In this document: positions 1-6,429 of the stretch, one piece after another
How the letters are laid out: every line of letters begins with the position of its first letter
Position numbering within the stretch: the stretch's first letter is position 1
Assembly (NCBI RefSeq): GCF_003014485.1
Contig: NZ_PYGA01000003.1
Coordinates: 124,001 to 188,000 of the forward strand
DNA length: 64,000 nt
Direction of reading: 5' to 3'
From: Murinocardiopsis flavida
Lineage (GTDB): Bacteria; Actinomycetota; Actinomycetes; Streptosporangiales; Streptosporangiaceae
Notes under the pieces: model-generated
What the model saw: only the letters and a program-made list of their open reading frames with translations
Database searches by the model: none
Told to the model about the DNA's origin: nothing
Made by a program: the position numbers and the translations under genes

Positions 1-316
1 GGCCCGGCGCGGCGTCGAGACCGGCATCGAGTGGCTGAACGACCAGCCGCCCGTGCCGGCGGACCGGGCGGTCCAGGACGTCATCGGCGGGGCTGCCGAC
101 GGCCTGGGCGCATCATGGGCGCCGGTGCCCAGCGGGGCGGGGCACGACGCGGCGCACCTGGCCCGGCTCGGGCCCATGGGGATGGTCTTCATCCCCTCGC
201 GCGGCGGCCGCAGCCACTGCCCCGAGGAGTGGACCGACCCCGCGCAGATCGCAACGGGGGTGCACGTCCTGGGCGACACCATCGTCCGGCTCGACGCGCT
301 CGACCACGTGCGCTGA
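1..316 (+). CDS. M20-family Zn-dependent amidohydrolase, C-terminal fragment
   Basis: The frame is open from the left edge to a TGA at 314-316, giving about 104 residues of the C-terminus only. The segment GAGHDAAHLA followed by GMVFIPSRGG and SHCPEEW is typical of the end of allantoate amidohydrolase / N-carbamoyl-L-amino-acid hydrolase enzymes (M20 peptidase fold), where the His in GAGHDA helps bind the dinuclear metal centre. These enzymes hydrolyse ureido or amide bonds of small nitrogen compounds in the cytosol. The N-terminus, most of the metal ligands and the substrate loop lie outside the window, so substrate cannot be decided. It ends just before a strong hairpin shared with the convergent crp gene. 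Confidence 0.75.
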   Translation, partial: ARRGVETGIEWLNDQPPVPADRAVQDVIGGAADGLGASWAPVPSGAGHDAAHLARLGPMGMVFIPSRGGRSHCPEEWTDPAQIATGVHVLGDTIVRLDALDHVR

Positions 317-320
317 ACGG

Positions 321-364
321 CCGGGGCCGCGCCGCCAGGGAGTCCCCCGGCGGCGCGGCCCCGG
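321..364. terminator. Bidirectional hairpin between amidohydrolase and crp
   Basis: A perfect 16-bp stem (321-336 with 349-364, CCGGGGCCGCGCCGCC) with a 12-nt loop fills the gap between two convergent genes. There is no U-tract, as is usual for high-GC actinobacteria. Confidence 0.7.
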
Positions 365-379
365 CGCGGTGCCCTACGC

Positions 380-1063
380 CTAGCGCGCGCGGCGGCGCAT
401 GCGCTCGATGTCGAGCAGCACGACCGCCTTGGCCTCGATGCGCAACCAGCCGCGCAGCGCGAACTCCGCCAGCGCCTTGTTGACGGTCTCGCGGGAAGCG
501 CCCACGAGCTGGGCGAGTTCCTCCTGCGTGAGGTCGTGGTGGACGTGCAGGCCGTCCTCGCCCTCCTTGCCGAACCGCTCGGCGAGGTCGAGGAGCTGCT
601 TGGCGACCCGGCCGGGGACGTCGGTGAAGACGAGGTCGGCCATGGTGTCGTTGGTGCGCCGCAGCCTTGCCGCCAGCGCCTTGAGCAGTTGCAGGCCCAC
701 CTGGGGCTGGCTGCCGATGAACGGGCGGAGGTCGTCGTGGCCCAGGCCCGCCAGGACGGCGTCGGTGACCGCGATGGCGCTTGCCGTGCGCGGGCGGGGG
801 TCGAACAGGGACAGCTCACCGAACATCTCGCTGGGGCCGAGCACGCCCAGGAGGTTCTCGCGGCCGTCCACAGCGGTGCGGGTCAGCTTGACCTTGCCGC
901 TGAGGATGACGTAAAGGCGGTCTCCTTCGTCGCCCTCCGAGAACAGCGTCTGCCCCCGGCCGAGCCGGACCTCGCTCACCGAAGCGCGCAGCGCCGCGGC
1001 AGCATCGTCGTCCAGCGCTTCGAACAGAGGGGCCTTGCGCAGCACCTCGTTGGTCTCGTCCAC
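380..1063 (-). CDS. crp: CRP/FNR-family cyclic-nucleotide-responsive regulator
   Basis: A 227-residue protein. Residues about 15-110 form a cNMP-binding domain (GDRLYVILSGKVKL, then MFGELSLFDPRPRTASA, the phosphate-binding cassette with GEL and R-T-A-S-A). Residues about 145-225 form the winged helix with the recognition helix region LAQLVGASRETVNKAL. The length equals the 224-residue M. tuberculosis Rv3676 CRP, and the divergent nth neighbour is the same as there. I place the start at GTG 1063 because AAGGAGG lies 5 nt upstream; the frame continues further upstream but without CRP-like sequence. CRPs of this type act as dimers and control carbon, respiration and development genes. A matching palindrome at 1094-1111 suggests self-regulation. 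Confidence 0.93.
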   Translation of the reverse strand: MDETNEVLRKAPLFEALDDDAAAALRASVSEVRLGRGQTLFSEGDEGDRLYVILSGKVKLTRTAVDGRENLLGVLGPSEMFGELSLFDPRPRTASAIAVTDAVLAGLGHDDLRPFIGSQPQVGLQLLKALAARLRRTNDTMADLVFTDVPGRVAKQLLDLAERFGKEGEDGLHVHHDLTQEELAQLVGASRETVNKALAEFALRGWLRIEAKAVVLLDIERMRRRAR

Positions 1064-1093
1064 CGCTTCCTCCTTGAAACCTGACCGCCACCA

Positions 1094-1111
1094 GTGTGAC
1101 GCATATCGCAC
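1094..1111. promoter_or_regulatory. Candidate CRP operator
   Basis: GTGTGA-N6-TCGCAC differs by one base from the perfect palindrome GTGTGA-N6-TCACAC, the binding sequence of CRP/GlxR proteins in actinobacteria. It lies 31 bp upstream of the crp start and in the crp-nth divergent region. Autoregulation is inferred from position. Confidence 0.65.
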
Positions 1112-1329
1112 CCGGGTGTGAAACCAGGTCGTTATCTCGGCTTGTCGCGATGGTTCGGACCAGCCCGTCACAGCCGACACGGACATCAATGATCTTAGAG
1201 GCACGAACGCCCGGAGGCGGGCGTGCCCCGCCCCATTCACCTCGATGCCGACCGGAATTCGTGCCGCGGCCCGCCCGGGGGCCGCCGGACGGCGCCCACC
1301 GTGATGCAGCGCGCACCGCCCGCGGTCCG

Positions 1330-1335
1330 TAGGCT
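1330..1335 (+). promoter_or_regulatory. Possible -10 box of a leaderless nth transcript
   Basis: TAGGCT fits TANNNT and ends 6 nt before GTG 1342, the distance expected if transcription starts at the start codon. No clear ribosome-binding site precedes this GTG, which agrees with a leaderless mRNA. Confidence 0.4.
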
Positions 1336-1341
1336 TTGGGC

Positions 1342-2112
1342 GTGCCCCGCCATACTGCCGCCACCGCCCCGGCCGCCGCGAAACCCAGCACAGCGGCCGG
1401 TTCCGACACACCCTCGGGTGAGTCGCGCCTCGCCCTGGTGCGCCGGGCCCGGCGGATCAACCGGGAGCTGGTCCGGCTCTACCCCGATGCCCACTGTGAG
1501 CTTGATTTCACCACGCCGCTCGAACTGACCGTCGCCACGATCCTCTCGGCCCAGTGCACCGACAAGCGCGTCAACGCGGTGACCCCCTCGCTGTTCGCGC
1601 GCTACCGCACCGCAGCCGACTACGCGGCCGCCGATCGCGGCGAGCTCGAAACCCTGATCCGGTCGACCGGCTTCTTCCGCTCGAAGGCGAACAACATCAT
1701 CAAGCTCGGCCAGGAGCTGTGCGAGCGGCACGGCGGCGAGGTGCCCGACCGGCTCGACCGGCTCGTGAAGCTGTCCGGTGTGGGGCGCAAGACCGCCAAC
1801 GTCGTCCTCGGCAACGCGTTCGGGGTGCCCGGTATCACCGTCGACACCCACTTCGGGCGGCTGGCGCGGCGCCTGCGCTGGACCGGCGCCACCGACCCCG
1901 TGAAGGCCGAGCACGACATCGGCGCGCTGTTCCCGCCCAAGGAGTGGACCCTGCTGTCGCACCGCATCATCTGGCACGGCCGCAGGGTCTGCCACTCCCG
2001 GCGCCCCGCGTGCGGGGCGTGCACGCTGGCGCACGACTGCCCCTCCTTCGGCGAGGGGCCGACCGACCCCGACACTGCGCGCAAGCTGCTGCGCGCGGGG
2101 CCGTTCTCATGA
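1342..2112 (+). CDS. nth: Endonuclease III
   Basis: A DNA glycosylase/AP lyase of base excision repair that removes oxidised pyrimidines. It shows the [10 protein letters not shown] segment with the catalytic Lys, the helix-hairpin-helix [14 protein letters not shown], the catalytic Asp in [12 protein letters not shown], and the 4Fe-4S loop C-x6-C-x2-C-x5-C ([17 protein letters not shown]). Length is about 256 residues, with a 30-residue Ala/Pro-rich N-terminal extension. Start GTG 1342 is preferred over TTG 1336 because of the -10 box spacing. The NUDIX gene starts 22 bp after its stop and marP follows, as in mycobacteria, so the three are probably one operon. Confidence 0.95.
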   Translation: MPRHTAATAPAAAKPSTAAGSDTPSGESRLALVRRARRINRELVRLYPDAHCELDFTTPLELTVATILSAQCTDKRVNAVTPSLFARYRTAADYAAADRGELETLIRSTGFFRSKANNIIKLGQELCERHGGEVPDRLDRLVKLSGVGRKTANVVLGNAFGVPGITVDTHFGRLARRLRWTGATDPVKAEHDIGALFPPKEWTLLSHRIIWHGRRVCHSRRPACGACTLAHDCPSFGEGPTDPDTARKLLRAGPFS

Positions 2113-2134
2113 CCGGTACGCCCGGCGGCCGCCG

Positions 2135-2818
2135 GTGAACGGCGACCACCGGCCCGTCCCCGTCCCCGAGTGGCTCGGCGCGCTCGCCGAGGCCGCGGCG
2201 CGCGCGCCCGTGCCGCGCGTCCTGCGGCCGCCGTCCGACGGCGGGCGGCACTCCGCCGTGCTGGTGCTGTTCGGCGAGTCGCCCGAGGGCGGACCCGACG
2301 TCCTGCTGATCCAGCGCAACAACGGGCTGCGGCGTCACTCCGGCCAGCCGGCGTTCCCCGGCGGCTCCATCGAACCCGGCGACGCCGGCGCGATCGGCTG
2401 CGCCCTGCGCGAGGCCGGCGAGGAGACCGGGCTGCTGCCCGCGGGCGTCGAGGTGCTGTGCGCCCTGCCGGAGCTCTACATCTCCCGCACCGACTTCCGG
2501 GTCACCCCCGTCCTCGCGTGGTGGCACACCCCCTCGGAGGTCGGCCCGGCCGACCCCGCCGAGGTGGCCTCGGTGGCGCGGGTGCCGGTCGCCGAGCTGG
2601 CCGACCCCGCGAACCGGGTCCGGACACGGCACCCGGACGGGTCCACCGGTCCGGCGTTCCGGGTACGCGGCATGCTGGTGTGGGGGTTCACGGCGGCGAT
2701 ACTGAACCAGCTCCTGGTCCTGGGCCGGTGGGAGCGGCCCTGGCTCGGGCCGGCCGCCGAGACCATCGACGTCCTCGGCGTGCTGCGCGCGAGCGGCGAC
2801 CACGACGGCACACCGTGA
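2135..2818 (+). CDS. NUDIX hydrolase, CoA pyrophosphatase (NudL) type
   Basis: A 227-residue NUDIX protein. The sequence LLIQRNNGLRRHSGQPAFPGG is close to the signature that marks NudL/UPF0035 coenzyme A diphosphatases, and it runs directly into the Nudix box ending REAGEETGL, where the Glu residues bind Mg2+. The enzyme is expected to split CoA or its thioesters into phosphopantetheine and 3',5'-ADP in the cytosol. It lies between nth and marP, the same order as Rv3672c in M. tuberculosis. GTG start at 2135. The family call is firm, the substrate is inferred. Confidence 0.88.
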   Translation: MNGDHRPVPVPEWLGALAEAAARAPVPRVLRPPSDGGRHSAVLVLFGESPEGGPDVLLIQRNNGLRRHSGQPAFPGGSIEPGDAGAIGCALREAGEETGLLPAGVEVLCALPELYISRTDFRVTPVLAWWHTPSEVGPADPAEVASVARVPVAELADPANRVRTRHPDGSTGPAFRVRGMLVWGFTAAILNQLLVLGRWERPWLGPAAETIDVLGVLRASGDHDGTP

Positions 2819-2834
2819 GGCGAAGGGGGACGCA

Positions 2835-4013
2835 GTGCTGGACGTGATCCTCATTGTGCTGGTGCTGGTCTTCGCGGCATCGGGGTACCGGCAGGGCTTC
2901 ATCGTGGGCGTGATGAGCTTCGGCGGGTTCATCGGCGGCGGGGTGGTCGCGGCACTGGGCGCGCCGTCCCTCATCCAGCGGCTCATCGACGACCCCGGGC
3001 GGCAGGCGCTGCTCGCCATCGCGGTGGTCTTCCTGTGCGCCGCCATGGGCCAGTTCGCCGCCTCCTACGTCGGCGCGCTCGTGCGCAACAAGGTCACATG
3101 GGACTCCGCCCGGGTGCTCGACGCTCTGGGCGGCGCGCTCGTCAGCGGCCTGTCGGTGCTGCTGGTGACCTGGCTCATCGGCAGCGCGGTCGCGAACTCC
3201 GCCATCCCGATCGTGACCGGCCAGGTGCAGGACTCCCGGGTGCTCCAGGCCGTCGACCGCGCCGTGCCCGACGTGGCCCACACCTGGTTCTCCACGTTCC
3301 GCCGCATCGTCGACCAGAGCGCGTTCCCGCAGGTGTTCAGCGGCCTGGGGTCCGGCCAGCCGGCCGAGGTCGACGCGCCCGACCCCGACGTCCTCTCCAC
3401 GCCGAAGCTCCGCGAGGCCAGCAAGAGCATCGTCAAGGTGCTCGGCACCGCCCCGTCGTGCCAGCGCAGGGTCGAGGGGACCGGGTTCGCCTACGGGCCC
3501 GACCGGATCATGACCAATGCGCACGTCGTCGCGGGCGTCACCGAGGAGCTGCGGGTGGTCACCCGCTCGGGGCAGCAGCTCACCGCCACCGTCGTCCTCT
3601 ACGACCCCCAGCAGGACATCGCGGTGCTCGACGTGCCCGGCCTGGACCTCGAACCGCTGCGGTTCCAGCAGGACGCGGAGAAGGGCGGCAACGCCGTCGT
3701 CGCCGGGTTCCCCCGCAACCAGGGCTTCACCGTGGTCCCGGCGCGGATCCGCGCGCAGCAGACCGCGCAGGGCCCCGACTTCTACCACTCGCAGCAGGTC
3801 AGCCGCGACATCTACCAGGTGCGCGCCAAGGTCCTGCCGGGCAACTCCGGCGGGCCGCTGCTGTCGCCCAGGGGCGAGGTGTACGGGGTGGTCTTCGCCG
3901 CGGCCACCAACGACGACGACACCGGGTACGTGCTGACCGCCGACGAGGTGGCCGAGAACGCGGCGACCGGGCGGTCGTCCTCGGCCCCCGTCGACACCAT
4001 GCAGTGCGACTGA
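2835..4013 (+). CDS. marP: MarP-type membrane-anchored serine protease
   Basis: A 392-residue protein with a CvpA-like N-terminus of four hydrophobic segments (about 4-25, 29-48, 58-80, 101-121) and a trypsin-fold protease domain outside the membrane. The triad is visible: His230 in TNAHVV, Asp261 in DIAVLD and Ser338 in GNSGGP. Cys209 and Cys391 sit where MarP of M. tuberculosis (Rv3671c) has the disulfide that ties the C-terminus to the protease core. MarP supports acid and oxidative stress resistance by processing a periplasmic peptidoglycan hydrolase; the same role is inferred here. GTG start after AAGGGGGA. Last gene of the nth operon. Confidence 0.93.
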   Translation: MLDVILIVLVLVFAASGYRQGFIVGVMSFGGFIGGGVVAALGAPSLIQRLIDDPGRQALLAIAVVFLCAAMGQFAASYVGALVRNKVTWDSARVLDALGGALVSGLSVLLVTWLIGSAVANSAIPIVTGQVQDSRVLQAVDRAVPDVAHTWFSTFRRIVDQSAFPQVFSGLGSGQPAEVDAPDPDVLSTPKLREASKSIVKVLGTAPSCQRRVEGTGFAYGPDRIMTNAHVVAGVTEELRVVTRSGQQLTATVVLYDPQQDIAVLDVPGLDLEPLRFQQDAEKGGNAVVAGFPRNQGFTVVPARIRAQQTAQGPDFYHSQQVSRDIYQVRAKVLPGNSGGPLLSPRGEVYGVVFAAATNDDDTGYVLTADEVAENAATGRSSSAPVDTMQCD

Positions 4014-4057
4014 GCCGGCCCGCGCCGCGGCGGGTACCCGCCGCGGCGCGGGCCGGC
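4014..4057. terminator. Perfect 44-bp palindrome, bidirectional terminator
   Basis: A perfect inverted repeat centred on GGGTACCC, starting one base after the marP stop and ending 20 bp before the convergent VOC gene stop. Each arm is 22 bp. Confidence 0.75.
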
Positions 4058-4077
4058 CGGGCGGGCCCGGCGCACCC

Positions 4078-4548
4078 TCACTGCGGGAGGAATTCGGCGC
4101 TCTGGACGTACGCCATTGCGCGGACGAACTCCGGTTCGTTCATGCGGCGGCCCATCTCCTCCTCGGTGGGCTCGGCCACGCGCGTGTGGATCCACCACAG
4201 GTTGCCGAACGGGTCGCGGAAACGGCTGACGCGGTCGCCCCAGAAGAGCTCGGTGGGCTCGGTGACGATCGCGGCCCCGCGCGCCACCGCCCGGCGCAGC
4301 ACCTCGGCGTCGTCGGCGACGTAGAGGCGCAGGAACGCGGGTGTCCGCGGCCAGTGGGGATTGTCGAACATCATCACCACGGAGTCGCCGATGCGGACCT
4401 CCGCGTGGCCGATGACCCCCTCGGCCTCGACCCGGCCCAGCTCTTCGGCGTCGAAGACGCCGACGACGAACTCGATCAGCGCGGCCGTGCCGTTCGGCGA
4501 GATCATCCACGGGGTCACGGTGTGGTATCCGGTGGGAACCGTCTGCAT
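4078..4548 (-). CDS. VOC-superfamily (PhnB/glyoxalase-like) protein
   Basis: A 156-residue protein beginning MQTVPTGYHTVTPW, with FLRLYVADDAEVLRRAV and FRDPFGNLWWI, the beta-alpha-beta-beta-beta repeat pattern of the vicinal-oxygen-chelate superfamily and the PhnB-like subgroup. Members bind a metal and act as lyases, dioxygenases or antibiotic-binding proteins; nothing in the sequence picks a substrate. I choose ATG 4548 because GAAGGG lies upstream and homology-like sequence starts there; an in-frame start at 4596 would add 16 residues of low similarity. It stands alone, convergent with marP. Confidence 0.75.
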   Translation of the reverse strand: MQTVPTGYHTVTPWMISPNGTAALIEFVVGVFDAEELGRVEAEGVIGHAEVRIGDSVVMMFDNPHWPRTPAFLRLYVADDAEVLRRAVARGAAIVTEPTELFWGDRVSRFRDPFGNLWWIHTRVAEPTEEEMGRRMNEPEFVRAMAYVQSAEFLPQ

Positions 4549-4695
4549 GTCCGACCCTTCGGTCCGAGGGTGCTCTGCGCGCCCTGATACGACCACGGTA
4601 GGAACGATGTAGGTCAGAAAACGTCCTCGATGATCGGGCCGGGCGGCGGTGATTCGGGACGTGTTCGGGAACGGCTTTCGGGGCCGGAACGGCTG

Positions 4696-5121
4696 TCAGG
4701 ACACGATCTCGCCCGCGGTGCGCTCGGTCAGCCGCTCGTAGCGCTGGCGGGCGGCCTGCGCGGAGTTCAGGCCCAGGCCGAACGCGATCTCCTGCCAGGT
4801 CATGCCGCGGCCGCGGGCGGTGTCGATGAGGCCGGCCTCCAACGCCTCGACTTCGGCGCGGGCGCGCGGGGCGAGGCTGAGTGCCGCGGTGAGGTCGGCG
4901 GTGTCGACCGGCGGCGCGCCGGGCTCCGGGTCGCCGCTGCCGCCCGCGAGGTTCGCGACGCGCCGGATGGCGTCGAGCGGCTCCATGGGCATGTGCCGCT
5001 CGTCCCAGCGCGCCTTGGCCTCGCCGGACGCGTGGCGCTCGGTGATGCGGAACAGGGCGGTGTAGACGCGCTTCTGGCGCTCGGCGTCGGGGTCGGGTCG
5101 GGTGAAGGGGTCATCGGTCAT
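4696..5121 (-). CDS. Small helix-turn-helix protein of unknown function
   Basis: A 141-residue soluble protein. Residues about 100-130 (RGMTWQEIAFGLGLNSAQAARQRYERL) form a helix-turn-helix that resembles sigma-70 region 4; the first half is charged and helical (SGEAKARWDERHMPMEPL). I recognise no further domain. ATG 5121 is 3 bp from the palindrome TTCAATAT-A-ATATTGAA and a second palindrome lies 25 bp further upstream, so autorepression is a reasonable inference. Function beyond DNA binding is unknown. Confidence 0.7.
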   Translation of the reverse strand: MTDDPFTRPDPDAERQKRVYTALFRITERHASGEAKARWDERHMPMEPLDAIRRVANLAGGSGDPEPGAPPVDTADLTAALSLAPRARAEVEALEAGLIDTARGRGMTWQEIAFGLGLNSAQAARQRYERLTERTAGEIVS

Positions 5122-5124
5122 GCA

Positions 5125-5182
5125 TTCAATATAATATTGAAGCACCCATGCGTCAACATTGTTGGTTGAACATTTTGTTCAA
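5125..5182. promoter_or_regulatory. Pair of AT-rich palindromes (operator candidates)
   Basis: Two 17-bp inverted repeats in an otherwise GC-rich region: TTCAATAT-A-ATATTGAA at 5125-5141 (perfect) and TTGAACA-TTT-TGTTCAA at 5166-5182 (perfect). They share the TTCAA/TTGAA ends and sit directly upstream of the helix-turn-helix gene at 4696-5121. The arrangement is that of a repressor site covering the -10 region and start codon. Confidence 0.6.
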
Positions 5183-5226
5183 TCGATAGAGCGCACGAAC
5201 CCCGGCAGGGGGTGGTGGAACAGGGC

Positions 5227-5258
5227 GGGCGCCGTCCCCGATGAGTGGGGCGGCGCCC
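5227..5258 (-). terminator. Terminator of the bldG operon
   Basis: GGGCGCCGTCCCC (5227-5239) pairs with GGGGCGGCGCCC (5247-5258) with a single bulge, 22 bp past the stop of the anti-sigma gene. Confidence 0.6.
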
Positions 5259-5279
5259 GGTTCGTACGCGGATCCCCGG

Positions 5280-5843
5280 TCAGCCGGCCGCGGCCGCCTC
5301 GTCATCGGAACCGCCGCGGTTCAGCGGCCAGCTCATGGTGACCACGGTGCCGTCGGTCTTCGGCTCGATGTTCACCTCGTCGGCGAGGCCGACGATGACG
5401 GCGAGCCCGACGTCGGGCGACATGCCCGAGACGCCGCCAGGAGGGGTGATGCTGCCCATCTCCAGATGGGCGAGGTCGGGATCGACGGGGAAGGGCTCGA
5501 ACGGCGCGCCGTCCGAGGGCTCCTTCGCCGGGGCCCGGTCGGAGATGACGACCTGGAAGCGTCCGGGGTCGCCGCCGTTGACACGGGACGGGACCGTCCG
5601 CCCCCGCGCCGACGAGGCGCCCGGCGGCCCCGCGCTGTCGATCAGCTTGAGCTGGATCGGCTGCTCAGGGCAGTAGACGCGGTGTGCCTCGACCGCGCGG
5701 GAACACGCCTCACCGACCGCCAACCTGACCTCGTCGAGGGCGGATTCGGCGATGCCCGCCCGGCGGGCCACGGCAGTGGCCATGAGCCGCGCGGTTCGCA
5801 CATGGGCAGGCAGCGCACTTATCGTGAGCTGGACAATTGCCAT
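5280..5843 (-). CDS. HATPase-type anti-sigma factor, partner of BldG
   Basis: A 187-residue RsbW-like protein. Residues 1-60 match the start of serine-kinase anti-sigma factors (LDEVRLAVGEACSRAVEAH, with the N-box Glu-Ala-Cys-x-Arg-Ala in place of E-A-x-x-N-A), and the C-terminus GLAVIVGLADEV corresponds to the G2 region. A 50-residue insertion rich in Pro/Gly separates the two. The gene begins 18 bp after bldG, as the orf3 anti-sigma gene does in Streptomyces coelicolor. Such proteins sequester a sigma factor and phosphorylate a STAS antagonist. The N-box Asn appears to be Ser/Arg here, so kinase activity is not certain. Confidence 0.85.
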   Translation of the reverse strand: MAIVQLTISALPAHVRTARLMATAVARRAGIAESALDEVRLAVGEACSRAVEAHRVYCPEQPIQLKLIDSAGPPGASSARGRTVPSRVNGGDPGRFQVVISDRAPAKEPSDGAPFEPFPVDPDLAHLEMGSITPPGGVSGMSPDVGLAVIVGLADEVNIEPKTDGTVVTMSWPLNRGGSDDEAAAAG

Positions 5844-5861
5844 CGCTCGCTCGTTACGTAA

Positions 5862-6209
5862 CTACTTCGACTTACGCTTGTCGATGGCTTCCTGCACCGA
5901 CTCGTAAATCCCGAAGACCTTGGTGAGACCCGTGATGCGGAAGATTTTCAGGATCCGCTCCTGGGTGCACACCAGGTCGAGGGTGCCGTCGTGGGCGCGC
6001 ACGCGCTTCAGGCCGCCTACGAGCACGCCGAGCCCCGTCGAGTCGAGGAACTCCACCTTCTCCATGTTCACCACGAGATGGAAGTTGCCCTTGTTGACGA
6101 GGTCGATGAGGAGCTCACGCAGGCGGGGCGCCGTGTAGACGTCGATCTCACCCTCGACGATGACGATCTCGGTGTCGTCTTGGGTGTGGTGGTCAAGCTT
6201 CAAATCCAC
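5862..6209 (-). CDS. bldG: STAS anti-anti-sigma factor BldG
   Basis: A 115-residue single-domain STAS protein very close to Streptomyces BldG (113 residues). [15 protein letters not shown] and [20 protein letters not shown] are near-identical to what I remember of that family; the Ser in LDSTG is the phosphorylation site. BldG binds anti-sigma factors and releases their sigma factors, and is required for aerial mycelium and antibiotic production in Streptomyces. I set the start at GTG 6209, which has GGAGG 5 nt upstream and gives the family length; the longer frame to 6281 adds unrelated residues. Co-transcribed with the downstream anti-sigma gene, divergent from the helicase. Confidence 0.95.
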   Translation of the reverse strand: MDLKLDHHTQDDTEIVIVEGEIDVYTAPRLRELLIDLVNKGNFHLVVNMEKVEFLDSTGLGVLVGGLKRVRAHDGTLDLVCTQERILKIFRITGLTKVFGIYESVQEAIDKRKSK

Positions 6210-6429
6210 AAGTCCTCCAGCGCCGAACTGCGATGTTTCCGCGAGTGATCTGTGCCCTGCGTTATCCCCACAGGGCGGCATTCAACCACGCCTGGCCGCC
6301 GTATCTGCTCGCAACGAGCGAGAAAAACCCCGACAACGCGCGTCTCTTCCCACTGGTGACACACTGAAACCGCTAGTCATCAGTCGTTCCTTGTGATCAA
6401 TGCCGTGCGAGGCCGGGAGGACAGTAGGG

